A stretch of DNA of 64,000 nucleotides, from positions 1 through 64,000 of IMG/VR virus record IMGVR_UViG_3300044591_000410, one strand, 5' to 3'. The position numbers and the translations under genes were made by a program. The DNA comes from a virus. How positions within the stretch are numbered: the first letter of the stretch is position 1; every line of letters begins with the position of its first letter. Under the pieces are notes generated by a model, which saw only the letters and a list, made by a program, of their open reading frames with translations, did no database searches and was not told where the DNA came from. Below, one piece after another: positions 30,001-37,921 of the stretch.

Positions 30001-33000
30001 GGATATGTAAAAAAACAGCTAGACTCAATTGATTTTACAAATGCAAGTAAAACAGGTGATCTGCTTGTAAAAGTAAATAAAGCAATACAAGCTTTAAGTG
30101 TAGAAGATTACCCAATTAAAGAAGCTTTAAGAACTTTCCAAAGCTCAGAACTTAAAAGACTACAAGAAGAGTATGGTGTTAATATAGCTAACTATATTGA
30201 AACAGCGGATAAGATTAGTGATTTGCAAGACTCCTTGTATAATGAGTTAGCTAACATTGAACTTGGACCTGAAGCTTTAATTAACCCAGCAGATCCTAAT
30301 AGCATGACTTATAGACAACTGTTTGATATGCTATATAACCTTAAGCATAACCAATCAAATGCTAGAAAAGCTATTAGAGATCATCTAGGTTCACTGCCGT
30401 TTGATACAGCAGACAAAGCAGATAAACTAAAAGCACTGTTTACTAAACTAGACGAACTGGAAGCAGTTGAACAAGGTTTAATTAAAGCTAACCTAGAAGG
30501 CCATTCTTTAAAGTTTGGTGAAGCAGTTTCTAACTGGGTAGATGAAACAAGAACAGCATTTGATGTATTTAAAACAGGCGTTAATAAAACCGAAAGTACT
30601 CGTTTCTTTAACCTAATGAAAGAAGGTTTAAATACAGGGTACTTAATTAGCAGAGTAAGAGGAGAAGACGGTAAGTATTTATACCGTGTTCTAGATCTTT
30701 ACCACCTTACCGATCAACGGTATGGAAGCATTGTTCCGACCGAAGTACATGCTGACTTTGACAAGATTGTCAGTATTATTCAAGTGCGGAAACAAACAAG
30801 ATCTAACTTAACTTTTGATAAAGTCCTACAACGAAAGAAGAAACTACTTAGCGAAAACGAAGCTATTTACGGACCAACTTTTGAATATCTTGAATCATTT
30901 AAAACCATTGTTGATGGTGCTTCTGTATTTGATATTAACTATGGTGCTTTCTTTAATGGGCCAGAGTTAATACGAAAAGAAGTAGAAAGCCTAAGAAAAA
31001 CAATACAAGATTCTTTAGAGGTTGTAAACACTGGTCGCAAAGAAGTTATTGCAGCTATTAATGATATTCAAAAAGCAGGACGAAGCGAAGCGAAGGTTGC
31101 TAACCTTTCTCCTGAACTACGAAGTTTAATGGCAGAAGCTCTAAAACGACAAAGAGAATATCAAGAAACTATTAGTAAACTTCTTAAAGAAGGCTTTGTT
31201 GGAACAAACCCACAACAAGCAAAAGCTTTACAATCTGTCTTTGATAGAATTCAAAAGCTTAGCAAGTTAAGTATAGAGCTTTACGAAGGTAAGATTCCTA
31301 CTTCTTATGAAGTTCAAAAAGCTGTAGCAAAAGCACCAGAACTAAAAGCCTTTAAGAACCGAGCCACAGCTAATAGACGGCGACTCTTAAAGAAAGAACT
31401 AGAAGAGAATGCAGATATTCTTGACTCTGAAATTAATACAGCAAATGAAGTTAAAGAACTAAACCGTCTTGGTAAACTTAGTAAGAGTATCAAACGAGAA
31501 ATGCGTAGGGTTGAAAACGGAGAATCTTCTGAGTTGTTTATTAAAACACCAGAAGGATATGTGATTCCAGACCCCAATCTTACAATGGATAGATTGGTAA
31601 CCCTTCTTAACCTTAGCGACACCAGACCTGAATACGCTGTGATTAGAGAAACAGCTAATGATTTCTTGCGACATGTTATTTATAAGAGACTGGTTAAGCA
31701 AAACAAATTGGCTGGCAGAGAGGTTAATTTCCGGTATGCAGACGCAATTGGAAGAGATGTAGACCAAATCGAAGATATAGTTGGTACTGTCTTTGCATCT
31801 TTCTTAGATTTTGAAAGAAAGATTGCAGTAAATGAACCTATCTTAATAAGCGCTGGTTTATCGGTTAAAACCAAAGATTTATTAGAAAACGCTCAAAGAT
31901 TGTTTGATACTTACAAAGCATCAAAAGATAGAGCAGAACAGCAAGAGTTATTACGACAGATCTATAAGATAGAGGGAGATCTGGATACAGTCTTACTACA
32001 AAGAAAACTTAAACGGGATGATACTGGAAAAGTTATTCGCAAGAAGGACGGAACCCCAGTTATTGAAACCAGCTTTGTTAAGTATGAGCCAGTTGATAAG
32101 AAAATCAAAACCAACTATCTCGTATCTGCTGCCATTAAAAAATATGTAGCGCAGTCCTTTAAGAAAAATACAAATGTTGAAAGATATGAAAAAGCTCTTT
32201 CTGAAGGTCTTGTTGAAAACAATGTTGGGTTGCGTTCATCCAACGGAGACTATATTGACCCAACCAGAGCAGAAGAACAGTTTGAAATAAACCAACTTCT
32301 ATCTATGTTTGCATTTGATAGAGACTCGTTTAATCAGTACTTACTGAGAACAGGTAAACTAAACACGCTAGGGGTAATGCCAAATAACCTTACAAATATT
32401 GGAGTTATCCAAAGAGGTTATTCATTCTTTATAGAAGAACTTCTTCGTGTTACTAGTTTAGATGTACCTGAAGTTACTATAGGTAACAAGAAATATCAAA
32501 TACTAACAAAACCAGAGGAACGAACTTTGCTTGGACGAAGAGAAGTATCTCGTCTAAATACGAATGAGTTCCTGCGATATATGGTAGACAGAATGGCGCT
32601 AGAGTACCGAACCTTAGCTAAGGATTCTACAGTACCCTCTATAATTGGTAACCTGTCTTTAGAATACTCTGATAAACAACTTAAAGAAATATTCTCAAGA
32701 GAACTTATTAAAGAGTATCTGCGAGTTGTTAGAAAGGATATAAGAAAAGTTGTTGGTGATACCTTTATTGACCTAGACGAAGTTCCTGCTGGTCGTTTGT
32801 TAAATCGGTTAGAAGAAGAAAGAAGAAGTATTCTAAAGAACTTTAGTGATGAAGTTCGTAAGAACAGCTCAAGCAAAGATTGGGTAGATGTTACAAAGCC
32901 TCGTTTAGAAGCAGCTAAGAACAAGAAACTAGCTGCTCTAGATGCTCAGATTGCTAGTGCTGAAAAAAAGATTGGAAGACTTCCAGCTTTAATTCGGACA

Positions 33001-36000
33001 CTAGAAGAAGAACTATTTGAAGAATCCTTAAAACCAACAATTAAGAATTATAAAACAATTCCAATTGACAGAGACATTACTGGAGTTGTAACAAAAACAA
33101 ATAGAGGTGGTGCTAAGTCAACAAGGTCATTAACAGATCTTATAGGTAAGTACTTAAACGGAACTTACTCTGAAAGTATTTTTGTACGCGATATACAGTT
33201 TGCTGCAAGACAATCTGATTTATTAAAAGCATTCAATAATTATGTAAAGAGAAATTATGATGTTGATACATTTGAAGAATATGTAATTAAAAAAGCTAAA
33301 GATAATACAGATGAATATGCAGATGGTTTAACTAAAGGTATTGAACTACGGCAAGAAGCACCATACGCTATTGAAAAGATTGATGAAGCCGAACAAGTAA
33401 TGCTCGGTATTATTTCAGAAAACTTCAAAGGCCAAACCGAAAAAGTATACTTAGGATTAGCTGAAACAGATAAAGATACTGCTCTACTGTTCCTAACTAC
33501 TGAACTAGCAGAACTTCAGAAGAACCTGACAAAGATGGGTGCATCTCAAGAAAAGCTGGAAAAGGTTACTAAGGTCCAGATTAAAGCACTTAGCGAACTG
33601 CTGACGCAATACTCTGATAGTCCTCTAGCTGCTAAGGCAGAATACAATGCTTTCCCCTTATTAAATGAACTGCGAAAAGTTTCTAATGAGGCAGTAACCA
33701 ATGTATCTGAAGGAAGCCCAGCTTACCTAATAGCATCTAAGCTATCTATTGAAGATGTAAACGCATACAAACGAGTAGCTGGTTCTCTTCTATTAAATGA
33801 AAATGTTAAAGATGCTTCTAAGATATTACCTGAACAAAGCATAATTAATATTCTAAATGATCTAGAATCATTTGGTTTTATTCAGAAACTTTCTACTTCT
33901 CCATTTAAAACTATTGAAGATTTAGTAGCACAAAACGGAAGCGTAGCTTCAATGTTTGAACTAACTACTCAGTCTTTAAATAACAGTCTTAATAAAGTTC
34001 TAGACTTTAGCCCAGAAAGTTTAATTCTTGGAAATGCTGTTAGATCTTCTACTGCCCAGCACAGAATTATGGGAACACTACGCAGTGCTACACTAAAGAA
34101 AAAACTAGCTAGCGTAGCTCCTGATTCAGATGAAGCAAGAAGAATAACAGATGAGATAAACAATTTCCTAAGCTCTGTTGAAAAAACAGAAGCAGAAGAA
34201 ATATTCCAAGCAATGGATAGATTGTTCCTTTTACAGCGAATGCAAAAAAACATTGGCAAGCTAAAGCCAGAAGATGTTGTGTCAGTTGAAGCAAGCGCTG
34301 GCGTTTCTAAAGAAGATATCATTTCATTCTTGAAACGAAAAGAAGCAGAAAATGTTTTAGAAATTGATGCTTTAAGTGCTAAGATTAGTACTTATAAAGC
34401 AAATAATTCAACTAAGATTATTCCAAAAGTTATGGAAAAAGAAGTTGGTAAGCTTCCAGATGTGAGTGTAGAACCTTGGAAGAATGGTAAGCTTGTTTCT
34501 GTAGCAGATCAAATTATGGATGCTCTAAAAGGTAATACTAAACATTATACTGGAAAGCATGCAGGAGCTACCAAGACAGGGCTACAAGAAGATATGGAAG
34601 CATGGGCTGCTGGTATGAACGGTGAGCCTTATACCCCCACAACCAGTGGAACTGTGCCTATACTAGAGTCGGCTAGAGCCAAGTCTTATGACGGTAGTGG
34701 TAAACCATACTTTAATAACGACGATCTGGTTGATCCTCAAAACGCTGAACTGGCAAGTTATCTGTCTAATGACTTAGGCGCTATAACTCAGAAGTACGCC
34801 AAAACAGCGGGAGCTAGTCTATCAGCTGATGTAGCATTGAGGGATAAGATTAAGCAGAAGTATGGTATTGATCTACCAAAGAACTTTGGTTGGTCTGATT
34901 GGATGGATGTTCTTCGGGATTATGTGGAAGGATTAAAACGAAATCCTTTAGTAGACTTTGAAGGAAGAGCAATTAAGATGAGCGATAAAGAAATTAATCA
35001 TCTTAAAGAAATTATTGATGGCATGTCCAGAATTCGCAGAGAGTTTACTGGTGAGGTTGATTCAACAGAGCTTCCGCCTCACGGTATTAGACAAGCAGCT
35101 AAGATGGGCAAGAATGCTTTACTGTCTACCGTTGGTCCTTTCATGGGTACTGCGGTACTGCTGACCGAACTACCTTTCAGTTTGTTCCGAAAGAACGGTT
35201 CTCTAAAGTCCTTCTTAAAGGGATTAGAAGTGTTATCTACTGGAAGCAGCCGAAGGAGATTGGAGCATACTGCATTTGCTTTTGAAAAATTAAACCGAGG
35301 TTTCCACTCTAAGTTTGGTGGAGAAGAATTAATTAATAATGAGATTACTTGGTTTAATAGACTGAAAGAAAACTTTAGAAACATGTTCTCCCCAGACGAA
35401 AGAATGTTACGAGAGTCTGGGGCTGGTAGACTATGGGATCATTTGGATAACTTCTTACAACACAAAGCAGCACTAAGCATGGAGCTGGGTGGCCTACCTC
35501 ACTTTGTGGAAAGAGTTTTAGCTGTAGCTTTAGAAAAAGAAAAGACTAATATATTTGGTCTACGGTCTAAGATTAGAAATGCCTTATCCCTTATGAACAC
35601 TCCTGAATTCAGGGCAGTAGCAGAACAGGCTGCTAGAGGTGATAAGAAAGCTCAGGCTGAAATTGTAAAACGATTTACTGGTATAGCCAGAGAGTCTGGA
35701 GTACCTATTGAAACTCTGTCTTACATTCGTATGGCTAAGATTGATACTCCTGAAGAAATGGATAGAATTATCAGAATCATGGAAGTAGGTTCAGATGGTA
35801 ATGGATCATTTGATGGTAATGTTGCAATTTCTAAACTGTACAAACAGTCTAACTCTAGAGTTGCAAAGAACATTGAAATGCCAATGTTTGAAGAATCAGC
35901 AGCTAAGCTGGCTTACTTCTTAGAACTATCCGCCAGAGAAGCATCTCCCGAACCATTTGGTTTGGGTAAGATTACTTATAAGTTTGAAAAGAATTCTTTG

Positions 36001-36822
36001 GGTGCTCAGCTACTATTCCTAGGTAGCTACCCCTTAGCTGCATTTAATACTTATAGTATTCGTAATGGCACAAGCAAGACCGCAGCAGCAATGATTGCAC
36101 TATCGCTGGGTGTCTTTGGATTTGAAATCTTTGCTAAGAGAATGAGAGATACTATGCGGGGTAAGAGAAACATGGAATCCAACTACGATGAGTATAGGGT
36201 TTCTCCGCTGGCTTACTTCCTGAGGGATGCCTCATATGCTCAGCTTGGTGGTCACCTAGATGCTGCCCTTGGCCCTATGTTTGTCATGGCAGGCAAGTCT
36301 ATGGCTCCACCCGGTACAAGTAAGGATTTCAAGTATCAGGCTCCAGAGTTCGGGGTAATGCCTCAGGCAGCTTATGTCAATGACCTAGCCCGTCAGACAT
36401 ACCAAGCTGTTAATGGGGTAGTAACTAAGGGCGATGGAAAGGAAGCGATAGACCTAGCTGGCCGGGTTGCTATAGATATGTCGGTAGGTAAAGGTGTAGT
36501 GGATACTGCTGGTATGATGCTTAACCTTATGGAAGCTACTAAGGCAGCAGCCATAAATCAACAACTACATCAGTATGGTCCAGTGCATACACCTACGGAA
36601 GAGGCATTCCATGATTATTTAATGCAGGGATTAATCTCTCATTATGTTTATGGAAGTACTAATATTCCAGAATTTAAGATGCCACCCGAACCTATGGTTA
36701 AACAGCCCAAACCTACAATTAAACCAGTCAAGGTAGGTTCTCAATTTAAGAAATTAAATATAGTAGACCAACTAAAGGGATCTACTGGAGTTTCTTCCGC
36801 TTTGGCAGAATCTTTAGAATAA
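24019..36822 (+). CDS. Giant internal virion/ejection protein (T7 gp16-like position)
   Basis: At 4267 residues it is about three times T7 gp16 (1318 aa) and fills 12.8 kb. Visible parts: hydrophobic Ala/Gly segments near 236-272 and 470-495; a very long charged helical/coiled-coil middle (about 700-3600) with many KLEEKIKRYER-like runs; hydrophobic C-terminal segments near 3696-3722 (STVGPFMGTAVLLTELPF) and 3994-4040 (LLFLGSYPLAAFNTYSIRNG then AAAMIALSLGVFGF), as in gp16-type proteins that insert in the inner membrane. I find no SLT catalytic motif and none of the N4-type vRNAP motifs. It probably acts in DNA ejection; embedded enzymes cannot be excluded. It is the last late gene before the non-coding gap. 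Confidence 0.72.
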   Translation: MTQYSTLGQSNSFYSNFGYFQPLEETDYQNVINKSINDNINVSLAGELQPNIFSTGDYSLKLTKGGPVNPTAVDLANSVLLDKTQEWMGGIFGRQPAVIDAAYYGLFGEKASGWKYVPFVDSWSKVEQERRRVDEQFVANKQKEIDTLLSERYKEQAPLVVEALQRNLGVNWKETFAKGANNKNAYAEQVYRFLLDETRKTTNKNALYSSLLNLKSNDKPIWNWTYANILSDYDVLASTALTLGVESLLTGSAVTLSAAASSATASAARATGIRLGATQGSEGVIRLAQTIGKTTGSPNWWSLFKSDYTLSTRLPAATRNAQRVLTQALQSGKITQDQIKVLQRLRPDLFTTAATGETIIANPFSIATNARKYLQFRGLEIAGTGQKVAINSVNRSKLVDALSKVALTTDDILLVGKSSSHLNYLFKVGKSGAVQGALDGATNAVFMGKERADQMLMAENIDIPSYNLSEVISSAALFGAFGFTLGIGFGAITSPVRTGLSALTAIDGRASLGTPNAKRGLLQYVGPDRMTESEFNLRNALASVVGKQAALAAEVNANSRVAIVRDIVKLLTGSEEIGVRLVDPKFLEANNLTIEEVSGLITFITQELIGKSSKSSQIGSIPAGLMDDIIAAYAQWKRANPTAAVNAFEIKAVAGEDFLKRLTEHGVNTNNSGKPSVLKTQTIDEINQEVSFLETVEAVEKLGASVVDGKIKVLKRRKQILEAKELRRKELPDLKKQLEELNTKDKTPEVEADIKKLEEKIKRYERQAGEPLKDNNPNAVIIRSSSTSVRTLQINGFDISTSRSGLLLSMWLDTVNKIHALAGQNTAEARKAVNQLRQEAKELEEQIDSLYRKPEEKSREEIRKNWFDEQFATIKNDPTKLAQFRQALGAALSQSSATTGSRAVSMNWLSQLRFESGLGELYTRLASYGTGTADLMYSVSDVLFHTMEMLDSSQLFSYASLADMGSSLSVKEAVDRGYRLAMGVNSITEQLRRMDPRKAALIEQRVVRDIREGATQLSDTVGLNEAEINLANDLITNTRKFFTFFGDQAKKLGKDFEDSFTYVPQMLTRKLDSTQQAKLAQLGYEAAVRKIMKEGSIPWSELERLGQIERGTDGSIINIPETSLFYKTDDAGKALPLSEMVAQMPKTMDELRLLEAQRRKLNNELAELPEDLRQILEAPNTARVNKEKLKRALDEQKNRVKKLFDRAVGVNGGFNIFDINALAKSLYTMKKYATELGELDYVAYADDLLKKLDDNGLAINEKPTSPRDHIINGQDDLIKAGSKVEDLELKVVDTFAPEITLTRTAPDGTKTVEKLSEGFVVKQWVDKTKAPGLDFENPAMSLQTVLLNRAGSVAEKQAAANAGFQYTISNIVSRLEDMTGTSAGDSVRIGFNIEDLRTGFITEEHIFNWMRSEKFKSELNQIRQLTKNTGLNDVELGLLLINKYVGEAKEYQLKSIKQLAEQRATTLLENSPYAKSLQLEKTRINQELLQIEEAIKLTSSADEQKLTNLTKQKIKLLVEKENLSKELKEMEQAISLKVSSQIERTLANVSEDINTLFLKSRRAGKPLDNLDTLTVFDKRLNKVLADALNIENPNFVSWKPVDSEALSSQVKTRVVTDLEQTTKLYQQKTNLVLERIKLQKEISNTTPPSLIDAIEKAYKAAGVDDIEKAVKTFAKNNDRISKLVKTIKQKKKQLSALADDTSEEAGVLTNDIAKLEETLEKSLNKVRKTVMSERAKVATEVKKKAIKQLEKDKAKAQERLTKVEEAIGDLSNQIKALDKKSEVSVYGTLFNKLSGEEQEALLEYIKLTKGTAVGLESLVFTEQLGKELENLFEFGGPEALAKWGISPENFVDNKLNAAGRLEYLQYLAKEMPGEKGAELKASRAKFIEESTSMEKPKINLETDPKAVIERAKLRNKAIQEARELENKIVQSIEDLDADYELAAALDKVKEALELASTNTSLTEAVKVSISTELDNAKAVIQILSDLDPRFETALGYVKKQLDSIDFTNASKTGDLLVKVNKAIQALSVEDYPIKEALRTFQSSELKRLQEEYGVNIANYIETADKISDLQDSLYNELANIELGPEALINPADPNSMTYRQLFDMLYNLKHNQSNARKAIRDHLGSLPFDTADKADKLKALFTKLDELEAVEQGLIKANLEGHSLKFGEAVSNWVDETRTAFDVFKTGVNKTESTRFFNLMKEGLNTGYLISRVRGEDGKYLYRVLDLYHLTDQRYGSIVPTEVHADFDKIVSIIQVRKQTRSNLTFDKVLQRKKKLLSENEAIYGPTFEYLESFKTIVDGASVFDINYGAFFNGPELIRKEVESLRKTIQDSLEVVNTGRKEVIAAINDIQKAGRSEAKVANLSPELRSLMAEALKRQREYQETISKLLKEGFVGTNPQQAKALQSVFDRIQKLSKLSIELYEGKIPTSYEVQKAVAKAPELKAFKNRATANRRRLLKKELEENADILDSEINTANEVKELNRLGKLSKSIKREMRRVENGESSELFIKTPEGYVIPDPNLTMDRLVTLLNLSDTRPEYAVIRETANDFLRHVIYKRLVKQNKLAGREVNFRYADAIGRDVDQIEDIVGTVFASFLDFERKIAVNEPILISAGLSVKTKDLLENAQRLFDTYKASKDRAEQQELLRQIYKIEGDLDTVLLQRKLKRDDTGKVIRKKDGTPVIETSFVKYEPVDKKIKTNYLVSAAIKKYVAQSFKKNTNVERYEKALSEGLVENNVGLRSSNGDYIDPTRAEEQFEINQLLSMFAFDRDSFNQYLLRTGKLNTLGVMPNNLTNIGVIQRGYSFFIEELLRVTSLDVPEVTIGNKKYQILTKPEERTLLGRREVSRLNTNEFLRYMVDRMALEYRTLAKDSTVPSIIGNLSLEYSDKQLKEIFSRELIKEYLRVVRKDIRKVVGDTFIDLDEVPAGRLLNRLEEERRSILKNFSDEVRKNSSSKDWVDVTKPRLEAAKNKKLAALDAQIASAEKKIGRLPALIRTLEEELFEESLKPTIKNYKTIPIDRDITGVVTKTNRGGAKSTRSLTDLIGKYLNGTYSESIFVRDIQFAARQSDLLKAFNNYVKRNYDVDTFEEYVIKKAKDNTDEYADGLTKGIELRQEAPYAIEKIDEAEQVMLGIISENFKGQTEKVYLGLAETDKDTALLFLTTELAELQKNLTKMGASQEKLEKVTKVQIKALSELLTQYSDSPLAAKAEYNAFPLLNELRKVSNEAVTNVSEGSPAYLIASKLSIEDVNAYKRVAGSLLLNENVKDASKILPEQSIINILNDLESFGFIQKLSTSPFKTIEDLVAQNGSVASMFELTTQSLNNSLNKVLDFSPESLILGNAVRSSTAQHRIMGTLRSATLKKKLASVAPDSDEARRITDEINNFLSSVEKTEAEEIFQAMDRLFLLQRMQKNIGKLKPEDVVSVEASAGVSKEDIISFLKRKEAENVLEIDALSAKISTYKANNSTKIIPKVMEKEVGKLPDVSVEPWKNGKLVSVADQIMDALKGNTKHYTGKHAGATKTGLQEDMEAWAAGMNGEPYTPTTSGTVPILESARAKSYDGSGKPYFNNDDLVDPQNAELASYLSNDLGAITQKYAKTAGASLSADVALRDKIKQKYGIDLPKNFGWSDWMDVLRDYVEGLKRNPLVDFEGRAIKMSDKEINHLKEIIDGMSRIRREFTGEVDSTELPPHGIRQAAKMGKNALLSTVGPFMGTAVLLTELPFSLFRKNGSLKSFLKGLEVLSTGSSRRRLEHTAFAFEKLNRGFHSKFGGEELINNEITWFNRLKENFRNMFSPDERMLRESGAGRLWDHLDNFLQHKAALSMELGGLPHFVERVLAVALEKEKTNIFGLRSKIRNALSLMNTPEFRAVAEQAARGDKKAQAEIVKRFTGIARESGVPIETLSYIRMAKIDTPEEMDRIIRIMEVGSDGNGSFDGNVAISKLYKQSNSRVAKNIEMPMFEESAAKLAYFLELSAREASPEPFGLGKITYKFEKNSLGAQLLFLGSYPLAAFNTYSIRNGTSKTAAAMIALSLGVFGFEIFAKRMRDTMRGKRNMESNYDEYRVSPLAYFLRDASYAQLGGHLDAALGPMFVMAGKSMAPPGTSKDFKYQAPEFGVMPQAAYVNDLARQTYQAVNGVVTKGDGKEAIDLAGRVAIDMSVGKGVVDTAGMMLNLMEATKAAAINQQLHQYGPVHTPTEEAFHDYLMQGLISHYVYGSTNIPEFKMPPEPMVKQPKPTIKPVKVGSQFKKLNIVDQLKGSTGVSSALAESLE

Positions 36823-36835
36823 CCAATAGTTGGAG

Positions 36836-36891
36836 CTATGGAAGAACAACCCAAGGGGTATACTAGGTATATCCCTTGGGTTGTACCATAG
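36836..36891 (+). terminator. Very long hairpin after the giant virion gene
   Basis: ACAACCCAAGGG (36846-36857) pairs with CCCTTGGGTTGT (36873-36884), and pairing continues inward (GTATAC/GTATAT with one G-U) to a 3-nt loop TAG at 36864-36866: about 18 bp. An outer CTATGG/CCATAG helix (36836-36841, 36886-36891) extends it. No T run follows, so it may be a factor-independent stop for phage polymerase, an RNase III site, or an end-of-genome structure. Confidence 0.65.
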
Positions 36892-36915
36892 TTGTCCTAT
36901 AGATTTAATATATTA

Positions 36916-36938
36916 TAATATTATATACTATAGGGGAA
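36916..36938 (+). promoter_or_regulatory. T7-like RNA polymerase promoter candidate
   Basis: Aligned without gaps to the 23-bp T7 promoter (-17 to +6), 16 positions agree: TAATA at -17 to -13, A at -10, A at -6, CTATAG at -5 to +1, GG at +2/+3 and A at +6. The divergent bases lie in the specificity region (-12 to -7), as expected for a relative. It lies just past the last late gene, like T7 phi-OR beside the right genome end, and points toward the early cassette. The RNA polymerase at 47960 is the likely user. Confidence 0.55.
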
Positions 36939-36999
36939 TAGCTTAGGAGTAGTATAGGAGTCCCCTAAGGGGGAATCCCTACTCAACCAAGCTATCCCC
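36933..36999. repeat. Nested 67-bp imperfect dyad
   Basis: GGGGAATAGCTT (36933-36944) pairs with AAGCTATCCCC (36989-36999) with one bulged A; inside it GAGTAG (36947-36952) with CTACTC (36979-36984), then GGA/TCC (36957-36959, 36976-36978), then CCCC/GGGG around a TAA loop (36962-36972). All arms are nested, giving a long cruciform or RNA stem that starts at the predicted promoter +1. Confidence 0.6.
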
Positions 37000-37318
37000 T
37001 AGGAATCTACCCCGGTAATTGCGGGGTTGGTCCCTAGTGGATATCCTTGGTATCTGTCATTATGGCGGTAGAAATCGACTTAGGGGTCGTGGATTTACAA
37101 CGGGGTATTTGACATAGTGTGGCCGCGCACACCCCCCGCCACCCCCCGTCGATGTCCCCTAGGGGCATATGCCGGGTCAATCCGAAGCAATCCGAACAAT
37201 TTGCCTAGGATTCCCATGCTCCGAGTTCATGGGGTATATCTATTGGAATCAGAGGAGTTTCCCATCAGCGTGATGGTATCCCCTGCTTCTTTCCTAGTGT
37301 TCTCGAAAGGAACAAGCG

Positions 37319-37585
37319 ATGTCCAACAAGGATATGGCTGCGGCACTCGCCGCTATCGTCGCCCTGCTCTCGCAGCAGGGCATCACCGTCCCCACCACCA
37401 AGCCCGTGAAGGCGCGCAAGGCCAAGGCGAAGGCCGAGCCGAAGGCCAAGCGCAAGAAGGGCGCAACCCCCGCTCAACGCGCTCATTACAACTCCATGAA
37501 GACCAGCCACCCTTGCCCGTTCCGTCCCGGAATGGTCGAGCGTGAAGCCTACCGCGCAGCGAAGGCTGCGGGGCTGATTGGCTGA
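37319..37585 (+). CDS. Early-cassette basic protein, unknown
   Basis: An 88-residue protein in GC-rich DNA. The N-terminus is a short hydrophobic helix (MSNKDMAAALAAIVALLSQQ), followed by a Lys/Ala/Pro-rich basic linker (28-50) and a C-terminal piece with SHPCPFRPGMVEREAYRAAK. The last part resembles the PC...CYRAAKKGI region of the protein at 38859, suggesting a shared small domain. SD gaaagga upstream of ATG 37319. It is followed by two hairpin terminators. As the first gene after the genome-end region it is probably immediate-early; function unknown. Confidence 0.6.
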   Translation: MSNKDMAAALAAIVALLSQQGITVPTTKPVKARKAKAKAEPKAKRKKGATPAQRAHYNSMKTSHPCPFRPGMVEREAYRAAKAAGLIG

Positions 37586-37601
37586 TCGGGCGACAACTTT
37601 G

Positions 37602-37628
37602 GAGTACCCACCCTACGGGGTGGGACTC
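37602..37628 (+). terminator. Stable UACG-loop hairpin after the first early gene
   Basis: GAGT (37602-37605) with ACTC (37625-37628), a bulged A, then CCCACCC/GGGTGGG closing a TACG tetraloop with a C-G pair. There is no T run. The same architecture, including bulge and loop, recurs at 39582. Confidence 0.5.
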
Positions 37629-37651
37629 TCCTAGGCTGTTGCCAAGGCTGT

Positions 37652-37681
37652 GCCACAGCAGAACTGTGGCTGTTTCTTTCT
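37652..37681 (+). terminator. Intrinsic terminator
   Basis: GCCACAG (37652-37658) and CTGTGGC (37664-37670) form a 7-bp stem with a 5-nt loop followed by a T-rich stretch tgtttctttct. Just downstream lies the SD of the 38-residue peptide at 37696. Confidence 0.65.
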
Positions 37682-37695
37682 GAAAGGTTTCAAAC

Positions 37696-37812
37696 ATGGG
37701 AATCATTCTTGGTACTTTGGCTTTGTTGGGTCTTGCAAGTTTCTTGGCATTTGCAGTCATGTGGGACACCATGACCCCGAGCGACCGCCGCAAGGCGGGA
37801 TTCAAGGACTAA
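37696..37812 (+). CDS. 38-residue single-pass membrane peptide
   Basis: It has one hydrophobic helix (MGIILGTLALLGLASFLAFA, residues 1-22) followed by a charged tail (DTMTPSDRRKAGFKD). SD gaaaggt lies 9 nt before the ATG. It is flanked by hairpins on both sides, so it is a separate small unit of the early cassette. Membrane-acting early peptides in phages often target host functions, but nothing specific is visible. Confidence 0.5.
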   Translation: MGIILGTLALLGLASFLAFAVMWDTMTPSDRRKAGFKD

Positions 37813-37818
37813 CATTTC

Positions 37819-37896
37819 ACTCAAGGTAAACCTAACGGTTTGCCTTGGGTTTCTAGGTAGCACTTTGCTACCAGCAGCGTCACGGCTGAACCGTGA
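37819..37896 (+). promoter_or_regulatory. Three consecutive hairpins in the leader of the Csx16-like gene
   Basis: Hairpin 1: 37819-37832 with 37837-37850, about 14 bp including G-U pairs, loop TAAC. Hairpin 2: GGTAGCA (37856-37862) with TGCTACC (37866-37872), loop CTT. Hairpin 3: TCACGG (37880-37885) with CCGTGA (37891-37896), loop CTGAA. They fill the gap between the membrane peptide and the SD at about 37909. Hairpin 1 may be a terminator; the others could be processing sites or a regulatory leader. Confidence 0.5.
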
Positions 37897-37921
37897 TATT
37901 CCTTACAGAAAGGAGACATCC

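Larger units (their letters stand above)
36823..37318. other. Main non-coding gap: probable genome-end or origin region
   Basis: There is no convincing gene in 496 nt. It holds the long hairpin (36836-36891), an AT-rich block (36895-36932), a T7-like promoter sequence (36916-36938), a nested dyad (36933-36999), adjacent 10-bp palindromes CCCCTAGGGG (37156-37165) and GGCATATGCC (37164-37173), a tandem CAATCCGAA repeat (37178-37186, 37188-37196), and a small hairpin CCATCA-gcg-TGATGG (37262-37276). Base composition shifts to GC-rich from about 37.0 kb. It separates the last late gene from the early cassette, where T7-type genomes have their physical ends and terminal repeat. Confidence 0.6.

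Noticed and set aside
24019-36822. Virion RNA polymerase of the N4 type inside the giant protein
   Set aside because: I looked for the DxxGR, K..Y and HD motifs in proper order and did not find them; length alone is not evidence.
37109-37140. Host sigma70 promoter at the TTGACA sequence (37109-37114)
   Set aside because: No -10-like hexamer at 15-19 nt spacing; the downstream DNA is C-rich.
37117-37545. A 142-codon + frame overlapping the first early gene
   Set aside because: Pro/Arg-rich, starts in the palindrome region and lacks an SD; the 37319 frame is better in every respect.
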